From contig DASUFI010000009.1 in NCBI GenBank assembly GCA_036274635.1, positions 1 through 44,205 of the forward strand: 44,205 bases of DNA. Direction: 5' to 3'. Within the stretch, counting starts at the first letter, position 1, and every line of letters starts with the position of its first letter. The DNA is from DASUFI01 sp036274635 (GTDB lineage: Bacteria; Planctomycetota; B15-G4). A program made the position numbers and the translations under genes. Below, piece by piece: positions 1-15,451 of this stretch. The notes below the pieces were generated by a model that had not been told where the DNA came from, did not search any database, and worked only from the letters and a program-made list of their open reading frames with translations.

Positions 1-333
1 TTCGAGGGCCCGGCCGCCTTCATCTCGGCCGTCGAGGGCCAGAGCATGGACAGCGCCGCGCTCCTCGCCAGCAAGGCGCTCGCGGCCTGGCGCAAGGAAT
101 CGGGCAAGGAGCTGCCGGCGCTCAAGGGCGGCGTGCTCGAGGGCCAGCTGCTCGACCGCCAGGCGGCGGCCGGCCTGGAGAAGATGCCCGGCAAGCGCGA
201 CCTGCAGGCGCGCATCGCGGCGCAGGCGCTGGCCCCCGGCCGGCGACTCGCCTCGCAGCTGCAGGCCGGCGGCGCGCGCCTCGCGGGCGCCCTGCAGACC
301 CACATCACGAACCTGGAGAAGAAGGCCGGCTGA
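1..333 (+). CDS. rplJ: 50S ribosomal protein L10, C-terminal part (5' end outside window)
   Basis: The frame is open from the first base and ends at TGA 331-333, giving the last 110 residues. L10 forms the base of the ribosomal stalk and carries the L7/L12 dimers. The visible part contains the usual GGVLEG stretch followed by a Leu/Ala-rich C-terminal helix (RRLASQLQAGGARLAGAL), which is where L7/L12 dimers bind in this family. rplL follows after 66 bases, the standard order. The N-terminal rRNA-binding domain and any L10 autoregulatory leader lie outside the window. Confidence 0.93.
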   Translation, partial: FEGPAAFISAVEGQSMDSAALLASKALAAWRKESGKELPALKGGVLEGQLLDRQAAAGLEKMPGKRDLQARIAAQALAPGRRLASQLQAGGARLAGALQTHITNLEKKAG

Positions 334-363
334 GGCCTTCGCGCGACGAATCACCCAAGCAGC

Positions 364-382
364 GGGAGGCAGAGCGCCTCCC
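364..382 (+). promoter_or_regulatory. 7-bp hairpin abutting the rplL ribosome binding site
   Basis: GGGAGGC (364-370) and GCCTCCC (376-382) form a perfect 7-bp stem with loop AGAGC. The Shine-Dalgarno AAGGAG (383-388) starts at the very next base and lies 11 bases before the rplL ATG. There is no U-tract, so this is not a classic terminator. It could protect the mRNA end after processing or tune the high translation of rplL relative to rplJ. The function is inferred. Confidence 0.55.
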
Positions 383-399
383 AAGGAGACAGGAAGACC

Positions 400-810
400 A
401 TGACGGACGCGGCGACCATGGAGGTCAAGGACAGCATCAAGAAGCTCGGCGACTCGATCGTCGGGCTCAGCCTGCTCGAGGCCCAGCAGCTCAGCGACTA
501 CCTCAAGAACCAGTACGGCATCGAGCCGGCGGCCGGCGGCGCGGTCATGATGGCCGCTCCGGCGGGCGGCGGCGGCGCGGCTCCGGCCGAGGAGAAGACG
601 AGCTTCAACGTCATCCTCAAGGCGGCTTCGCCGGACAAGAAGATCGCCGTCATCAAGGTGGTCCGCGAGCTGACGGGCCTGGGCCTCAAGGAGGCCAAGG
701 ACCTGGTGGAAGGCGCCCCCAAGCCGGTCAAGGAGGGCGTGTCCAAGGAACAGGCCGAGGAGATCAAGAAGAAGCTCGAGGAGAACGGCGGCACCGTCGA
801 GGTCGCCTGA
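400..810 (+). CDS. rplL: 50S ribosomal protein L7/L12
   Basis: The gene encodes 136 residues, slightly longer than the usual 120-128. L7/L12 is the multicopy stalk protein that recruits translational GTPases to the ribosome. An N-terminal dimerisation helix (about 5-45) is followed by a flexible Ala/Gly-rich hinge (about 46-62) and the C-terminal globular domain with the signature GLGLKEAKDLVEGAPKPVKE. ATG 400 is chosen because AAGGAG lies at 383-388; ATG 418 is a possible in-frame alternative that would give a more typical N-terminus. It lies between rplJ and rpoB and is probably cotranscribed with both. Confidence 0.97.
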   Translation: MTDAATMEVKDSIKKLGDSIVGLSLLEAQQLSDYLKNQYGIEPAAGGAVMMAAPAGGGGAAPAEEKTSFNVILKAASPDKKIAVIKVVRELTGLGLKEAKDLVEGAPKPVKEGVSKEQAEEIKKKLEENGGTVEVA

Positions 811-847
811 TTCGCTCCCCGCTGCACGCTAGAGCGGTCCTCGGGAA

Positions 848-864
848 CCCGGCCAACGGCCGGG
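848..864 (+). terminator. Hairpin in the rplL-rpoB gap, possible attenuator
   Basis: CCCGGCC (848-854), loop AAC and GGCCGGG (858-864) make a perfect 7-bp GC stem in the 112-base gap. No U-tract follows, so strong intrinsic termination is unlikely. In Escherichia coli the rplL-rpoB gap holds an attenuator and an RNase III site that lower rpoBC expression relative to the ribosomal genes. The same position suggests a comparable role here, but that is inference. Confidence 0.45.
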
Positions 865-922
865 CTCTCCTGGCCGTGATCCGCTTCGCCGTCGCCCCGG
901 CTCTCCGCACTCTGGGACATCG

Positions 923-4597
<3,675 letters not shown>

Positions 4598-4617
4598 TTG
4601 CGGCGGAGAGCCACGAC

Positions 4618-8751
<4,134 letters not shown>

Positions 8752-9083
8752 GGGCGGCGCTCCGCACGCTCTGCCGTGACGGGGTCAGGCGGCTGCCTGC
8801 GGATCGTCAGGCCCAGGGCGCCGCGCAGCGGCTCCTCGGGCTGACGGCCTTCCGCTCCCACGGCCCGCGCGGGACGCGGGAGCCGCGGCCGGTCGCGACG
8901 TGAGGCCGTCCCAGGGCCGAAGCAACGACCGGTCGCGGCGCTGCATGTCGCGAGCCAGCGAGCCAGATGGATGGGCAGCCTGAAGGATCCGCCCGGGGAT
9001 GGGGCGGAGCGCCCTTGACCCGCACCGCCTCCCCTTGGTCTCATATGCGGCTCGTTTCCGCGGTTCGCCGCACGGGACTTCGC
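8752..9083 (+). other. rpoC-rpsL intergenic region with nested palindrome and short repeats
   Basis: This 332-base gap holds no convincing gene. It contains a nested palindrome: outer arms GCTCCC (8854-8859) and GGGAGC (8878-8883) around the inner palindrome CCCGCGCGGG (8864-8873). A 9-base direct repeat CCGGTCGCG lies at 8889-8897 and 8929-8937, and a tandem 8-mer GCGAGCCA at 8950-8965. No U-tract follows the palindrome. The rpsL promoter candidate lies at the 3' end. The gap probably ends the rpoBC unit and starts a new one. Confidence 0.5.
9015..9044 (+). promoter_or_regulatory. Candidate sigma70-type promoter for rpsL-rpsG-fusA
   Basis: TTGACC (9015-9020) matches the -35 consensus at five of six bases. 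TCTCAT (9039-9044) is a modest -10 (four of six) after an 18-base spacer. The following bases are unusually AT-rich for this genome. The site lies 39 bases before the rpsL ATG and would give a leader of roughly 30 bases. Confidence 0.5.
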
Positions 9084-9458
<375 letters not shown>

Positions 9459-9479
9459 GCTGACAGGAACGGATAGCGA

Positions 9480-9953
9480 ATGCCCCGCAAGTACGTCTCG
9501 ACGAGCCGCTTCCTGGAGCCGGATCCGCGCTTCCAGAGCAAGCTGGCCAGCAAGTTCATCAACTGCCTCATGCACCAGGGCCGCAAGACGGCGGCGCGCA
9601 AGGTGTTCTACGACGCCATCGAGAGCGTGGCCACCAAGGTGCCGGGCAAGGAGCCGCTCGAGGTGTTCAGCGACGCGCTGAACAACGTGAAGCCGGTGGT
9701 CGAGGTGCGCAGCCGGCGCGTCGGCGGCGCCACGCTGCAGGTGCCGCACGAGATCAAGCGCGAGCGCCAGCAGGCGCTCGCGATTCGCTGGGTGATCGAC
9801 GCGGCGCGGGCCAAGAAGGGCAAGCCCATGGGGCGGCGCCTGGCCGAGGAGCTGTTCGACGCCTACAACCGCCAGGGCGCGGCGTGGACCGTGCGCGAGA
9901 ACACGCACAAGATGGCCGAGGCCAACAAGGCCTACGCCCACTTCGCCTGGTAG
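9480..9953 (+). CDS. rpsG: 30S ribosomal protein S7
   Basis: The protein has 157 residues, the normal length. S7 starts assembly of the 3' major domain of 16S rRNA and lies at the subunit head near the E site. The N-terminus MPRKYVSTSRFLEPDP and the segments GRKTAARKVFYDA and VGGATLQVPHEI are family features, and the C-terminus has the helix KMAEANKAYAHFAW. An AGGA box lies about 11 bases before ATG 9480. It stands between rpsL and fusA in the usual str order. The stop is TAG, a minority choice here. Confidence 0.97.
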   Translation: MPRKYVSTSRFLEPDPRFQSKLASKFINCLMHQGRKTAARKVFYDAIESVATKVPGKEPLEVFSDALNNVKPVVEVRSRRVGGATLQVPHEIKRERQQALAIRWVIDAARAKKGKPMGRRLAEELFDAYNRQGAAWTVRENTHKMAEANKAYAHFAW

Positions 9954-9964
9954 CGGCCAGCATG

Positions 9965-9981
9965 CCCGGCGGCCCGCCGGG
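9965..9981 (+). promoter_or_regulatory. 7-bp hairpin in the rpsG-fusA gap
   Basis: CCCGGCG (9965-9971), loop GCC and CGCCGGG (9975-9981) form a perfect 7-bp stem in the 76-base gap. There is no U-tract. In E. coli this gap carries the S7 repressor site of the str operon; whether the hairpin has such a role here is unknown. Confidence 0.45.
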
Positions 9982-10029
9982 TGAGCACGCGCGACACGCC
10001 GCCCGTCCGCCGGTGAGCGGGGGTGGTGC

Positions 10030-12084
10030 GTGAAGCGCGAGCACGTCCGCAACATCGGCATCATCGCCCACATCGATGCGGGCAAGACCACGCTCACGGA
10101 GCGCATCCTCTTCTACACCGAGCGCGCGCACCGCATGGGGGAGGTGCACGAGGGCACGGCGAAGATGGACTACCTGCCCGAGGAGCGCGAGCGGGGCATC
10201 ACCATCACCAGCGCCGCGACGACCGTGCACTGGAAGGGCCACCGCATCAACATCATCGACACGCCGGGCCACGTGGACTTCACCGTGGAGGTGGAGCGCA
10301 GCCTGAGGGTGCTGGACGGCGCCGTCGTGGTGCTGGACGGGGTCGCGGGCGTGCAGGCGCAGAGCGAGACGGTCTGGCGCCAGGCCGACCGCTACCACGT
10401 GCCGCGCGTGGTCTTCGTGAACAAGCTCGACCGCGTGGGCGCCGACTTCGAGCGGGTGGTGCGCGACGCCAGCCAGCGCCTCGGCCGCCGCGTGCTGCCG
10501 CTGCAGCTGCCGTGGGGGCGCGAGAAGGAGCTGTGCGGCGTGATCGACCTCGTGGGCTGGCGCGCGCTGCGCTGGGACGAGGCCTCTCTGGGCCGCGAGA
10601 TCGTGGCGGGCGAGGTGCCGGAGGAGCTGCACGAGGAGGCCCTGCACGCGCGCCACGAGCTGCTCGAGGTGCTGGCCGACGAGGTGGACTCGTTCACCGA
10701 GCCCTTCCTCGAGCGCGAAAACGAGGTGAGCCAGGCGGAGGTGCTGGCGGCGCTGCGCGCGGGCACGCTGGCGGGACGCTTCGTGCCGGCGCTGTGCGGG
10801 GCCGCCTTCCGCAACGTGGGCGTGCAGCCGGTGCTGGACGCGGTCACGGACCTGCTGCCCGATCCGCTCGAGACGCGGCCCGCCCGCGGCACCAACCCGC
10901 GCGACGGCAAGGCCGTGGAGCGCGCGCCCGACGCGGCCGGCCAGCTGTGCGCGCTCATCTTCAAGACCGCCTGGGACAGCCGCGGCGACCTGGCCTTCGT
11001 GCGCCTCTACAGCGGCAAGCTCGCCGTGGGCGACAGCGTGTGGAACCCGCGCCTGGACAAGAGCGAGCGCATCAACCGCCTGTACGTGCTGCACGCGGAC
11101 GAGAAGGAGGCCGAGGAGTCGGCCGAGGCCGGCGACATCGTGGGCGTGGTGGGCCTCAAGCACTCGGCCACGGGCGACACGCTCTGCGCCAAGGACGCGC
11201 CCATCGTGCTCGAGGGCATGAGCTTCCCCGAGCCGGTCATGTCCGTGTCCATCGAGCCCTACAGCCTCAAGGACAAGGACGAGCTGGTGCGCGTGCTGGG
11301 GCTGCTGGCGCGCGACGACCCGTCCTTCGCCTGGGCGGTCAACCCCGAGACGGGGCAGATGATCATCTCCGGCATGGGCGAGCTGCACCTCGAGATCCTG
11401 CGCCACCGCATCGAGCGCGACTTCAAGATGCAGATCCGCGTGGGCGAGCCGCGCGTGGCCTACAGGCAGACGGTGGCGGCGCCGGGCGAGGCCGAGGCCG
11501 TGTTCGAGAAGATCCTGCCGGGCCGCAGCATGTACGCCGGGGTGCGAATGCGCGTGGAGCCGGACGCGGCGGCCGCGCCGGTCATCGTCGAGAACCGCAT
11601 CGACAAGAAGGAGGTTCCGGCGCAGTTCCACCCGGCCATCGAGTCCTCGGTGCGCGGCGGAGCGGGCGGCGGCGGCGAGCTGGGCTTCCCGCTCTCGGGG
11701 GTGCGCATCACGCTGCTGGGGGGCACCGCCCGCGAGCAGGGCAGCAACGAGGTGGCCTTCGGGCACGCGGCGCACATGGCCTTCGAGAAGGCCCTCGCGG
11801 CGGCCGGGCCGGTGCTGCTCGAGCCGGTCATGGAGTTCGAGATCACCAGCCCGCAGGAGCTGCTGCCGGGCGTCAACGCCGACCTCAACGGCCGCCGGGC
11901 CCGCGTGCGCTCGGTCACGGCCGAGGGCGGGACGGCCGTGGTGCGCGGCAGCGTGCCGCTGTCCGAGATCTTCGGCTACAGCACCGCCCTGCGCTCCCTG
12001 ACCCAGGGCCGGGCCAGCTTCTCGGTGGAGCCGCGGGCCTACGAGGCGGTTCCGGAGCACGTGGCGCGCAGCCTGCTGCGCTGA
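10030..12084 (+). CDS. fusA: Elongation factor G with divergent domain IV
   Basis: The protein has 684 residues and should catalyse GTP-dependent translocation. The G domain is complete: AHIDAGKTT (P-loop), GITITSAAT, DTPGH and NKLD. Domain III has GMGELHLEIL and domain V PLSEIFGYSTALRSLTQGRA. Domain IV is unusual: the KQSGGRGQ segment near its start is replaced by FEKILPGRSMYAGV, and the tip loop reads GTAREQGSNE, placing R568 where E. coli has H583. These features recall the second EF-G types of planctomycetes, spirochaetes and mitochondria (spdEFG or mtEFG2). It could be the main translocase or a recycling-type paralogue. Start GTG 10030 gives the normal family N-terminus. No tuf follows. 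Confidence 0.9.
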   Translation: MKREHVRNIGIIAHIDAGKTTLTERILFYTERAHRMGEVHEGTAKMDYLPEERERGITITSAATTVHWKGHRINIIDTPGHVDFTVEVERSLRVLDGAVVVLDGVAGVQAQSETVWRQADRYHVPRVVFVNKLDRVGADFERVVRDASQRLGRRVLPLQLPWGREKELCGVIDLVGWRALRWDEASLGREIVAGEVPEELHEEALHARHELLEVLADEVDSFTEPFLERENEVSQAEVLAALRAGTLAGRFVPALCGAAFRNVGVQPVLDAVTDLLPDPLETRPARGTNPRDGKAVERAPDAAGQLCALIFKTAWDSRGDLAFVRLYSGKLAVGDSVWNPRLDKSERINRLYVLHADEKEAEESAEAGDIVGVVGLKHSATGDTLCAKDAPIVLEGMSFPEPVMSVSIEPYSLKDKDELVRVLGLLARDDPSFAWAVNPETGQMIISGMGELHLEILRHRIERDFKMQIRVGEPRVAYRQTVAAPGEAEAVFEKILPGRSMYAGVRMRVEPDAAAAPVIVENRIDKKEVPAQFHPAIESSVRGGAGGGGELGFPLSGVRITLLGGTAREQGSNEVAFGHAAHMAFEKALAAAGPVLLEPVMEFEITSPQELLPGVNADLNGRRARVRSVTAEGGTAVVRGSVPLSEIFGYSTALRSLTQGRASFSVEPRAYEAVPEHVARSLLR

Positions 12085-12140
12085 GGCGGATGGGCGGGGA
12101 TCGATCGGAGGACGGCGAGGCCCGGCGACGGGCTCGCACG

Positions 12141-12154
12141 GGCCCTTCCGGGCC
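12141..12154 (+). terminator. Short GC hairpin after fusA, weak terminator candidate
   Basis: GGCCC (12141-12145), loop TTCC and GGGCC (12150-12154) form a 5-bp stem 56 bases after the fusA stop and 9 bases before the rpsJ -35 box. There is no U-tract, so termination would have to be helped by a factor such as Rho. Confidence is low. Confidence 0.3.
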
Positions 12155-12163
12155 GGAAACCCT

Positions 12164-12191
12164 TTGACTCGCAACCCTCAATTCCTAGAAT
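12164..12191 (+). promoter_or_regulatory. Strong sigma70-type promoter for the S10-spc-alpha run
   Basis: TTGACT (12164-12169) and TAGAAT (12186-12191) match five of six bases each, with a 16-base spacer. This is the best promoter match in the window, in a locally AT-rich spot just after the fusA region. It would start transcription near 12198 and feed the 29 ribosomal, secretion and polymerase genes from rpsJ to rplQ, plus the lipoprotein gene. Confidence 0.75.
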
Positions 12192-12365
12192 CGGACCCCT
12201 TTCGGCTCGTGCGGGAAACCCCGAGTCGGCGCGCAGGGCACAGCCGCCCTGAGGCGCTGACCGCGGCGGACTGAACGGGCCGAGCCGGCCGGCGCGCGTG
12301 CGCCGTGCCGACAGACCCGCAGCTTGCCGGTAGCGGAGCCGTCTCCGCTGGTGGCGGACCGAACG
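12192..12365 (+). promoter_or_regulatory. Structured leader upstream of rpsJ
   Basis: The 174 bases between the promoter and rpsJ hold no supported gene but several stems. CGGCTCG and CGAGTCG (about 12203-12227) pair with one G-U. CAGGGC (12234-12239) pairs with GCCCTG (12246-12251). AGCGGAG (12332-12338) pairs with CTCCGCT (12343-12349), loop CCGT. In E. coli the S10 operon leader binds L4 for autogenous control. This leader has no obvious sequence likeness to that, so such a role is only inferred from position. Confidence 0.45.
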
Positions 12366-12674
<309 letters not shown>

Positions 12675-12676
12675 GC

Positions 12677-13315
12677 ATGGACACCCTCATCGGCACCAAG
12701 CGCGGCATGACCCAGACGTGGCTGGCCGACGGCCAGCGCGTGCCGGTCACCGTGCTCGACCTCGGGCCCAACACCGTGGTCGCGCTGCGGGGCAAGGACC
12801 GCGAGGGCTACGAGGCCCTGCAGCTGGGCTTCGGCAGCATCCGCCCCAAGCTCGTGTCCAAGCCGCTCAAGGGCCACTTCACCAAGGCCGGCGTCGCGCC
12901 GCAGCGCCACCTGCGCGAGGTGCGCGGGGCGCTGGGCGAGCACAAGGCCGGCGAGACGCTCACCTGCGCCCTGTTCCAGCCGGGCGAGATGGTGGACGTC
13001 ATCGGCACCAGCAAGGGCAAGGGCTTCCAGGGCACCATCAAGCTGCACCACTTCAGCCGCGGCCCCGAGGCGCACGGCAGCGACAACGTGCGCAAGCCGG
13101 GCTCCATCGGCATGCACACGCACCCCGGGCGCACGCTCAAGGGCAAGCGCATGGCGTCGCGCATGGGCTGCAAGCGCGTCACGATGAAGAACCTGCCCGT
13201 GGTCTCCGTGGACGCCGAGAAGAACGTGATGCTGGTCGCCGGCGCCGTGCCGGGCGACAACGGCGGCCTGGTCCTGGTGCGCAAGAGCACCAAGCAGAAG
13301 AAGGCGGTGAGCTGA
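12677..13315 (+). CDS. rplC: 50S ribosomal protein L3
   Basis: The protein has 212 residues, the usual length. L3 reaches toward the peptidyl transferase centre and is an early assembly protein. The N-terminus LIGTKRGMTQ, the loop segment KGKGFQGTIKLHHFSRGP and the block GSIGMHTHPGRTLKGKRMASRMG are family features, and the end is Lys-rich. The glutamine in GFQG, often methylated in proteobacteria, is present. ATG 12677 follows the rpsJ stop by 2 bases. The stop TGA overlaps the rplD start as TGATG, so translation is probably coupled. Confidence 0.97.
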   Translation: MDTLIGTKRGMTQTWLADGQRVPVTVLDLGPNTVVALRGKDREGYEALQLGFGSIRPKLVSKPLKGHFTKAGVAPQRHLREVRGALGEHKAGETLTCALFQPGEMVDVIGTSKGKGFQGTIKLHHFSRGPEAHGSDNVRKPGSIGMHTHPGRTLKGKRMASRMGCKRVTMKNLPVVSVDAEKNVMLVAGAVPGDNGGLVLVRKSTKQKKAVS

Positions 13316-13995
13316 TGGCCACCCGCGGCAGCAAGGCCGGCACGAAGGCGAAGGCCAGCACAGCGGGCGCCACCACGGTCAAGAGCTGGAGCGCGGGCAA
13401 GGTCGGCAGCGCCACGCTCGACGGCGCGCCGCTGGGCGACAAGGTCAAGGTGCGGCTGCTGCGCGAGGCGGTGCGCATGTACGAGGCCAACAAGCGCCTC
13501 GGCACGCACTCGACCAAGACGCGCGGCGAGGTCAACTTCAGCGAGCGCAAGCCCTACAAGCAGAAGGGCACCGGCAACGCGCGCCGCGGCGACTTCAACT
13601 CCCCCCTGCTGCGCAAGGGCGGCGTGATCTTCGGCCCGCGGCCGCGCGACTACTCCTACGGCATGCCGCGCAAGGCGCTGCGCGAGGCGCTGCGCTCCGC
13701 GCTGGCGGGCAAGCTGCGCGACGGCGAGGTGGGCACGCTCAAGGCCTCCTTCGAGAAGCCCTCCACCAAGACGGCCGCCTCGGCGCTGGCCGCGCTGGGC
13801 TGCGACGGCACCGCCTGCGTCGTGCTGCCGAAGCACGACCTCACGCAGTGGAAGTCCTTCCGCAACCTGCGTGGCTGCACGGTCACGCGCGCCACCGACC
13901 TCAACGCCCACGACGTCCTCGCGCACCGCCACGTGGTCTTCGTCGACGACGCCTGGGACCTCGTGCTGCAGCGCCTGGCGGGAGCCACGTCATGA
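13315..13995 (+). CDS. rplD: 50S ribosomal protein L4 with basic N-terminal extension
   Basis: The protein has 226 residues, some 15-20 more than typical. The extra length is an N-terminal Lys/Ala/Thr-rich stretch (about 1-25, starting MATRGSKAGTKAKAS) before the first L4 strand. The core has the exit-tunnel loop region KTRGEVNFSERKPYKQKGTGNARRG and GGVIFGPRPRDYSY. L4 lines the nascent-chain tunnel and in E. coli represses the S10 operon. The ATG overlaps the rplC stop by one base, and rplW starts inside its own stop (ATGA). An internal start that removes the extension is possible but has no better ribosome site. Confidence 0.95.
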   Translation: MATRGSKAGTKAKASTAGATTVKSWSAGKVGSATLDGAPLGDKVKVRLLREAVRMYEANKRLGTHSTKTRGEVNFSERKPYKQKGTGNARRGDFNSPLLRKGGVIFGPRPRDYSYGMPRKALREALRSALAGKLRDGEVGTLKASFEKPSTKTAASALAALGCDGTACVVLPKHDLTQWKSFRNLRGCTVTRATDLNAHDVLAHRHVVFVDDAWDLVLQRLAGATS

Positions 13996-14276
13996 GGAAG
14001 GACGCGCACGACATCGTCCGCCGCCCGCTCATCACCGAGAAGGGCACGGACCTCACCGGCAAGCACAACGGCTACACCTTCCTGGTCGCGCCCGGCGCCA
14101 ACAAGGCCGAGATCAAGCGCGCGGTGGAGGAGCTGTTCGAGGTCAAGGTGCTGGGGGTGCGCACGATGGTGCGCAGCGGCAAGCTGAAGGGCCGCGCGAA
14201 GCTGAAGAAGCGCATGCCGGACTGGAAGCGGGCGATCGTCACGCTCAAGGCGGGCGACTCGGTGGAGTTCCTCTAG
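13992..14276 (+). CDS. rplW: 50S ribosomal protein L23
   Basis: The protein has 94 residues. L23 sits at the exit of the nascent-peptide tunnel and docks trigger factor and the signal recognition particle. The family features IVRRPLITEKG, YTFLVAPGANKAEIKRAVEELFEVKV and the basic loop before WKRAIVTLKAGDSVEF are all visible. The ATG overlaps the rplD stop by 4 bases (ATGA), which decides the start, and rplB starts 4 bases after the TAG stop. Nothing is odd about it. Confidence 0.95.
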   Translation: MRKDAHDIVRRPLITEKGTDLTGKHNGYTFLVAPGANKAEIKRAVEELFEVKVLGVRTMVRSGKLKGRAKLKKRMPDWKRAIVTLKAGDSVEFL

Positions 14277-14279
14277 ACC

Positions 14280-15110
14280 ATGCCCATCGTCAACTACAAG
14301 CCCACCTCGCCCGGCCGCCGCACCATGACGGTGCTGCGCGAGTCGGACGTAGCCAAGCGCGCGCCCGAGAAGTCGCTGGTCGTCAAGCTGCGCACGAGCT
14401 CGGGCCGCAACAACCACGGCCGCATCACCTCGCGCCGCCGCGGCGGCGGCGCCAGCAAGATGTACAGGCTGGTCGACTTCCGCCGCCGGCACGATGGCGT
14501 GCCGGCGCGCGTGGACGCCATCGAGCACGACCCGTACCGCTCGGCCAACATCGCGCTGCTGCACTACGCCGACGGCCGCAAGGACTACATCCTCGCGCCG
14601 CTCGGGCTCAAGGCGGGCGACACGGTCATGTCCGGCGCCGACGCCGAGCCGCGCGTGGGCAACTGCCTGCCGCTCTCGCGCATGCCGCTGGGCAGCGCGA
14701 TGCACTGCGTCGAGTCGGTGCCCGGGCAGGGCGCGCGCTACGGCCGCGCCGCGGGCTCGAGCATCTCGCTGGCCTCGCGCGAGGGCGACTACGCCACGCT
14801 CATCATGCCCAGCGGCGAGATGCGCAAGGCGCACGTCGACTGCCGCGCCACCTACGGCCAGGTGGGCAACGTGGACCACGCGCTGGAGAGCATCGGCAAG
14901 GCCGGACGCAACCGGCACAAGGGCATCCGGCCCAGCGTGCGCGGCTCGGCCATGAGCCCCTACGCCCACCCGCTGGGTGGTGGCGAGGGCCGCATGGGCG
15001 CCGGCCGCACGCCCTGCTCGCCGTGGGGCAAGTCCGCCAAGGGCGGCCACACCCGCAACCCCCGCAAGACCTCCGGCCGCCTCATCGTGCGCAAGCGCAA
15101 GAAGAAGTAG
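14280..15110 (+). CDS. rplB: 50S ribosomal protein L2 with variant active-site loop
   Basis: The protein has 276 residues, the usual length. L2 supports the peptidyl transferase centre and subunit joining. RSANIALLHYADG, YILAPLGLKAGD and SGEMRKAHVDCRATYGQVGN are family blocks. Near the end the normally invariant NPVDHPHGGGEGR reads SPYAHPLGGGEGR: the histidine equal to E. coli H229 is kept as H230, but the Asp before it is Ala229 and the second His is Leu232. Relatives with HPLGGGEGR or HPMGGGEGR occur, as I recall, in planctomycetes and allied groups. The start ATG 14280 follows the rplW stop by 3 bases. Confidence 0.96.
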   Translation: MPIVNYKPTSPGRRTMTVLRESDVAKRAPEKSLVVKLRTSSGRNNHGRITSRRRGGGASKMYRLVDFRRRHDGVPARVDAIEHDPYRSANIALLHYADGRKDYILAPLGLKAGDTVMSGADAEPRVGNCLPLSRMPLGSAMHCVESVPGQGARYGRAAGSSISLASREGDYATLIMPSGEMRKAHVDCRATYGQVGNVDHALESIGKAGRNRHKGIRPSVRGSAMSPYAHPLGGGEGRMGAGRTPCSPWGKSAKGGHTRNPRKTSGRLIVRKRKKK

Positions 15111-15118
15111 GAGCCAGC

Positions 15119-15451
15119 GTGAGCCGCAGTCTCAAGAAGGGCCCGTTCATCGACCCCAACCTCGAGAAGAAGGTTGCGGCGATGTCGCGCACCAACAAGC
15201 GCGACCCCATCACCACGTGGGCCCGCGCCAGCACCATCTCGCCCGACTTCGTGGGCCACACCTTCCTGGTCCACAACGGCCGCCAGCACACCAAGGTGTA
15301 CGTGGTGGAGGACATGGTGGGGCACAAGCTGGGCGAGTTCGCGCCCACGCGCATGTTCCGCGGCCACACCAACAAGAAGGAAGCCGCCAAGACCGAGGGC
15401 GGGCCGGCCACCGCGCCAGCCGCCGCCCCGGCCAAGGCGCCCGGCAAGTGA
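15119..15451 (+). CDS. rpsS: 30S ribosomal protein S19 with Ala/Pro/Lys tail
   Basis: The protein has 110 residues against about 90-95 in most bacteria. S19 binds the 30S head with S13 near the A-site tRNA. The core starts SRSLKKGPFIDPNLEKKV and includes HTFLVHNGRQHTKVYVVEDMVGHKLGEFAPTR. Residues 88-110 are a low-complexity tail (Ala, Pro, Lys, Gly). GTG 15119 is the start because AGGAG (15109-15113) lies 5 bases upstream. It overlaps rplV, whose GTG lies on its stop (GTGA). Confidence 0.95.
   Translation: MSRSLKKGPFIDPNLEKKVAAMSRTNKRDPITTWARASTISPDFVGHTFLVHNGRQHTKVYVVEDMVGHKLGEFAPTRMFRGHTNKKEAAKTEGGPATAPAAAPAKAPGK

Noticed and set aside
8854..8883. Nested palindrome after rpoC as an intrinsic terminator
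   Set aside because: There is no U-tract, and it lies about 100 bases past the stop; I list it only as part of the gap.
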